Part shown: positions 5,579 to 5,807 of the stretch, in pieces
Layout of the letters: every line of letters starts with the position of its first letter
Numbering within the stretch: the first letter of the stretch is position 1
Assembly (NCBI GenBank): GCA_903845455.1
Contig: CAIMXN010000126.1
Location: 1-5,807, forward strand
DNA length: 5,807 bases
Direction of reading: 5' to 3'
Source of the DNA: an uncultured beta proteobacterium
GTDB lineage: Bacteria > Pseudomonadota > Gammaproteobacteria > Burkholderiales > Burkholderiaceae
Notes under the pieces: generated by a model
The model's database searches: none
What the model was told of the DNA's origin: nothing
The model's input: the letters and a program-made list of their open reading frames with translations, nothing else
Translations under genes and position numbers: made by a program

Positions 5579-5807
5579 TCAGCCACCCGTCACCGGCGGA
5601 AAGAAAGCCACTTCAGCGTCATCTTCCAGTGGGGTATTAGCATCAACCATCTGCTGGTTTAAAGCACAGCGGATGATTTTTTTATTACCTAACACTGCAG
5701 TCCATTGATCACTTCGTTTGGCAAGGTAACTCCGCAGATCAGCAATAGTCTTCACTTCCGCGGGAATGGTAATACTCTCTTGCGAGACACCAAGCGCCTC
5801 ACGTAAG
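5579..5807 (-). CDS. moaD: Molybdopterin synthase sulfur carrier subunit MoaD (5' end outside window)
   Basis: The C-terminal 75 residues of the small ubiquitin-fold sulfur carrier; the reading frame enters at 5806 and ends with TGA at 5579-5581. The visible part begins LREALGVSQE, corresponding to the FFASLRE region near the family N-terminus, so only about 5-10 residues are missing beyond the right edge. It ends FFPPVTGG, the diagnostic Gly-Gly tail that MoeB adenylates and that is then converted to a thiocarboxylate to deliver sulfur to MoaE. The tail inserts into the MoaE active site. It lies immediately upstream of moaE in one operon; further molybdenum cofactor genes may lie beyond the edge. 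Confidence 0.95.
   Translation of the reverse strand, partial: LREALGVSQESITIPAEVKTIADLRSYLAKRSDQWTAVLGNKKIIRCALNQQMVDANTPLEDDAEVAFFPPVTGG

Overview
The window looks like a chromosomal segment of a low-GC betaproteobacterium of the order Burkholderiales, most plausibly Polynucleobacter or a close relative. This is inference. It rests on a Bug-type (Bordetella uptake gene) periplasmic binding protein, a family greatly expanded in Burkholderiales, on the style of the ClpB, MoaE and MoaD sequences, and on an AT-rich composition (roughly mid-40s percent GC by eye), which is unusual for that order. Coding density is very high and most intergenic gaps are tiny.

Layout from left to right. Positions 1-104 lie downstream of clpB and hold a perfect short hairpin and possibly the first codons of another minus-strand gene. 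Positions 105-2708 (minus) are a full-length clpB disaggregase gene. It has a heat-shock-type promoter upstream (2738-2765) and a well-formed internal Shine-Dalgarno/GTG start at codon 149. Positions 2801-3043 (plus) encode a small GIY-YIG nuclease-family protein that starts with TTG. Its stop codon lies 3 bp from that of a convergent gene for a secreted Bug/TctC-type solute-binding protein (3047-4024, minus). A divergent, AT-rich regulatory region of about 200 bp (4025-4222) separates that gene from a DUF849/BKACE beta-keto acid cleavage enzyme gene (4223-5095, plus). BKACE converges on moaE (5116-5577, minus), which is preceded by moaD (5579 to beyond the right edge, minus). moaE and moaD encode the two subunits of molybdopterin synthase.

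How the genes work together. moaD and moaE form a tight operon (1 nt between stop and start) that makes the dithiolene of the molybdenum cofactor. clpB is an independent proteostasis gene. The divergent Bug/BKACE pair looks like a small self-contained catabolic cassette: a periplasmic receptor for an organic acid next to an enzyme that would cleave a beta-keto acid with acetyl-CoA. It sits between housekeeping genes, and possible terminators lie at both outer ends. No membrane permease, CoA-handling enzyme or transcriptional regulator for it is present in the window, so its substrate cannot be read from context. The less routine signals are the internal clpB start, the paired dyads in the divergent promoter region, and the orphan receptor/BKACE pairing. 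I see no mobile element, CRISPR array, tRNA or rRNA.
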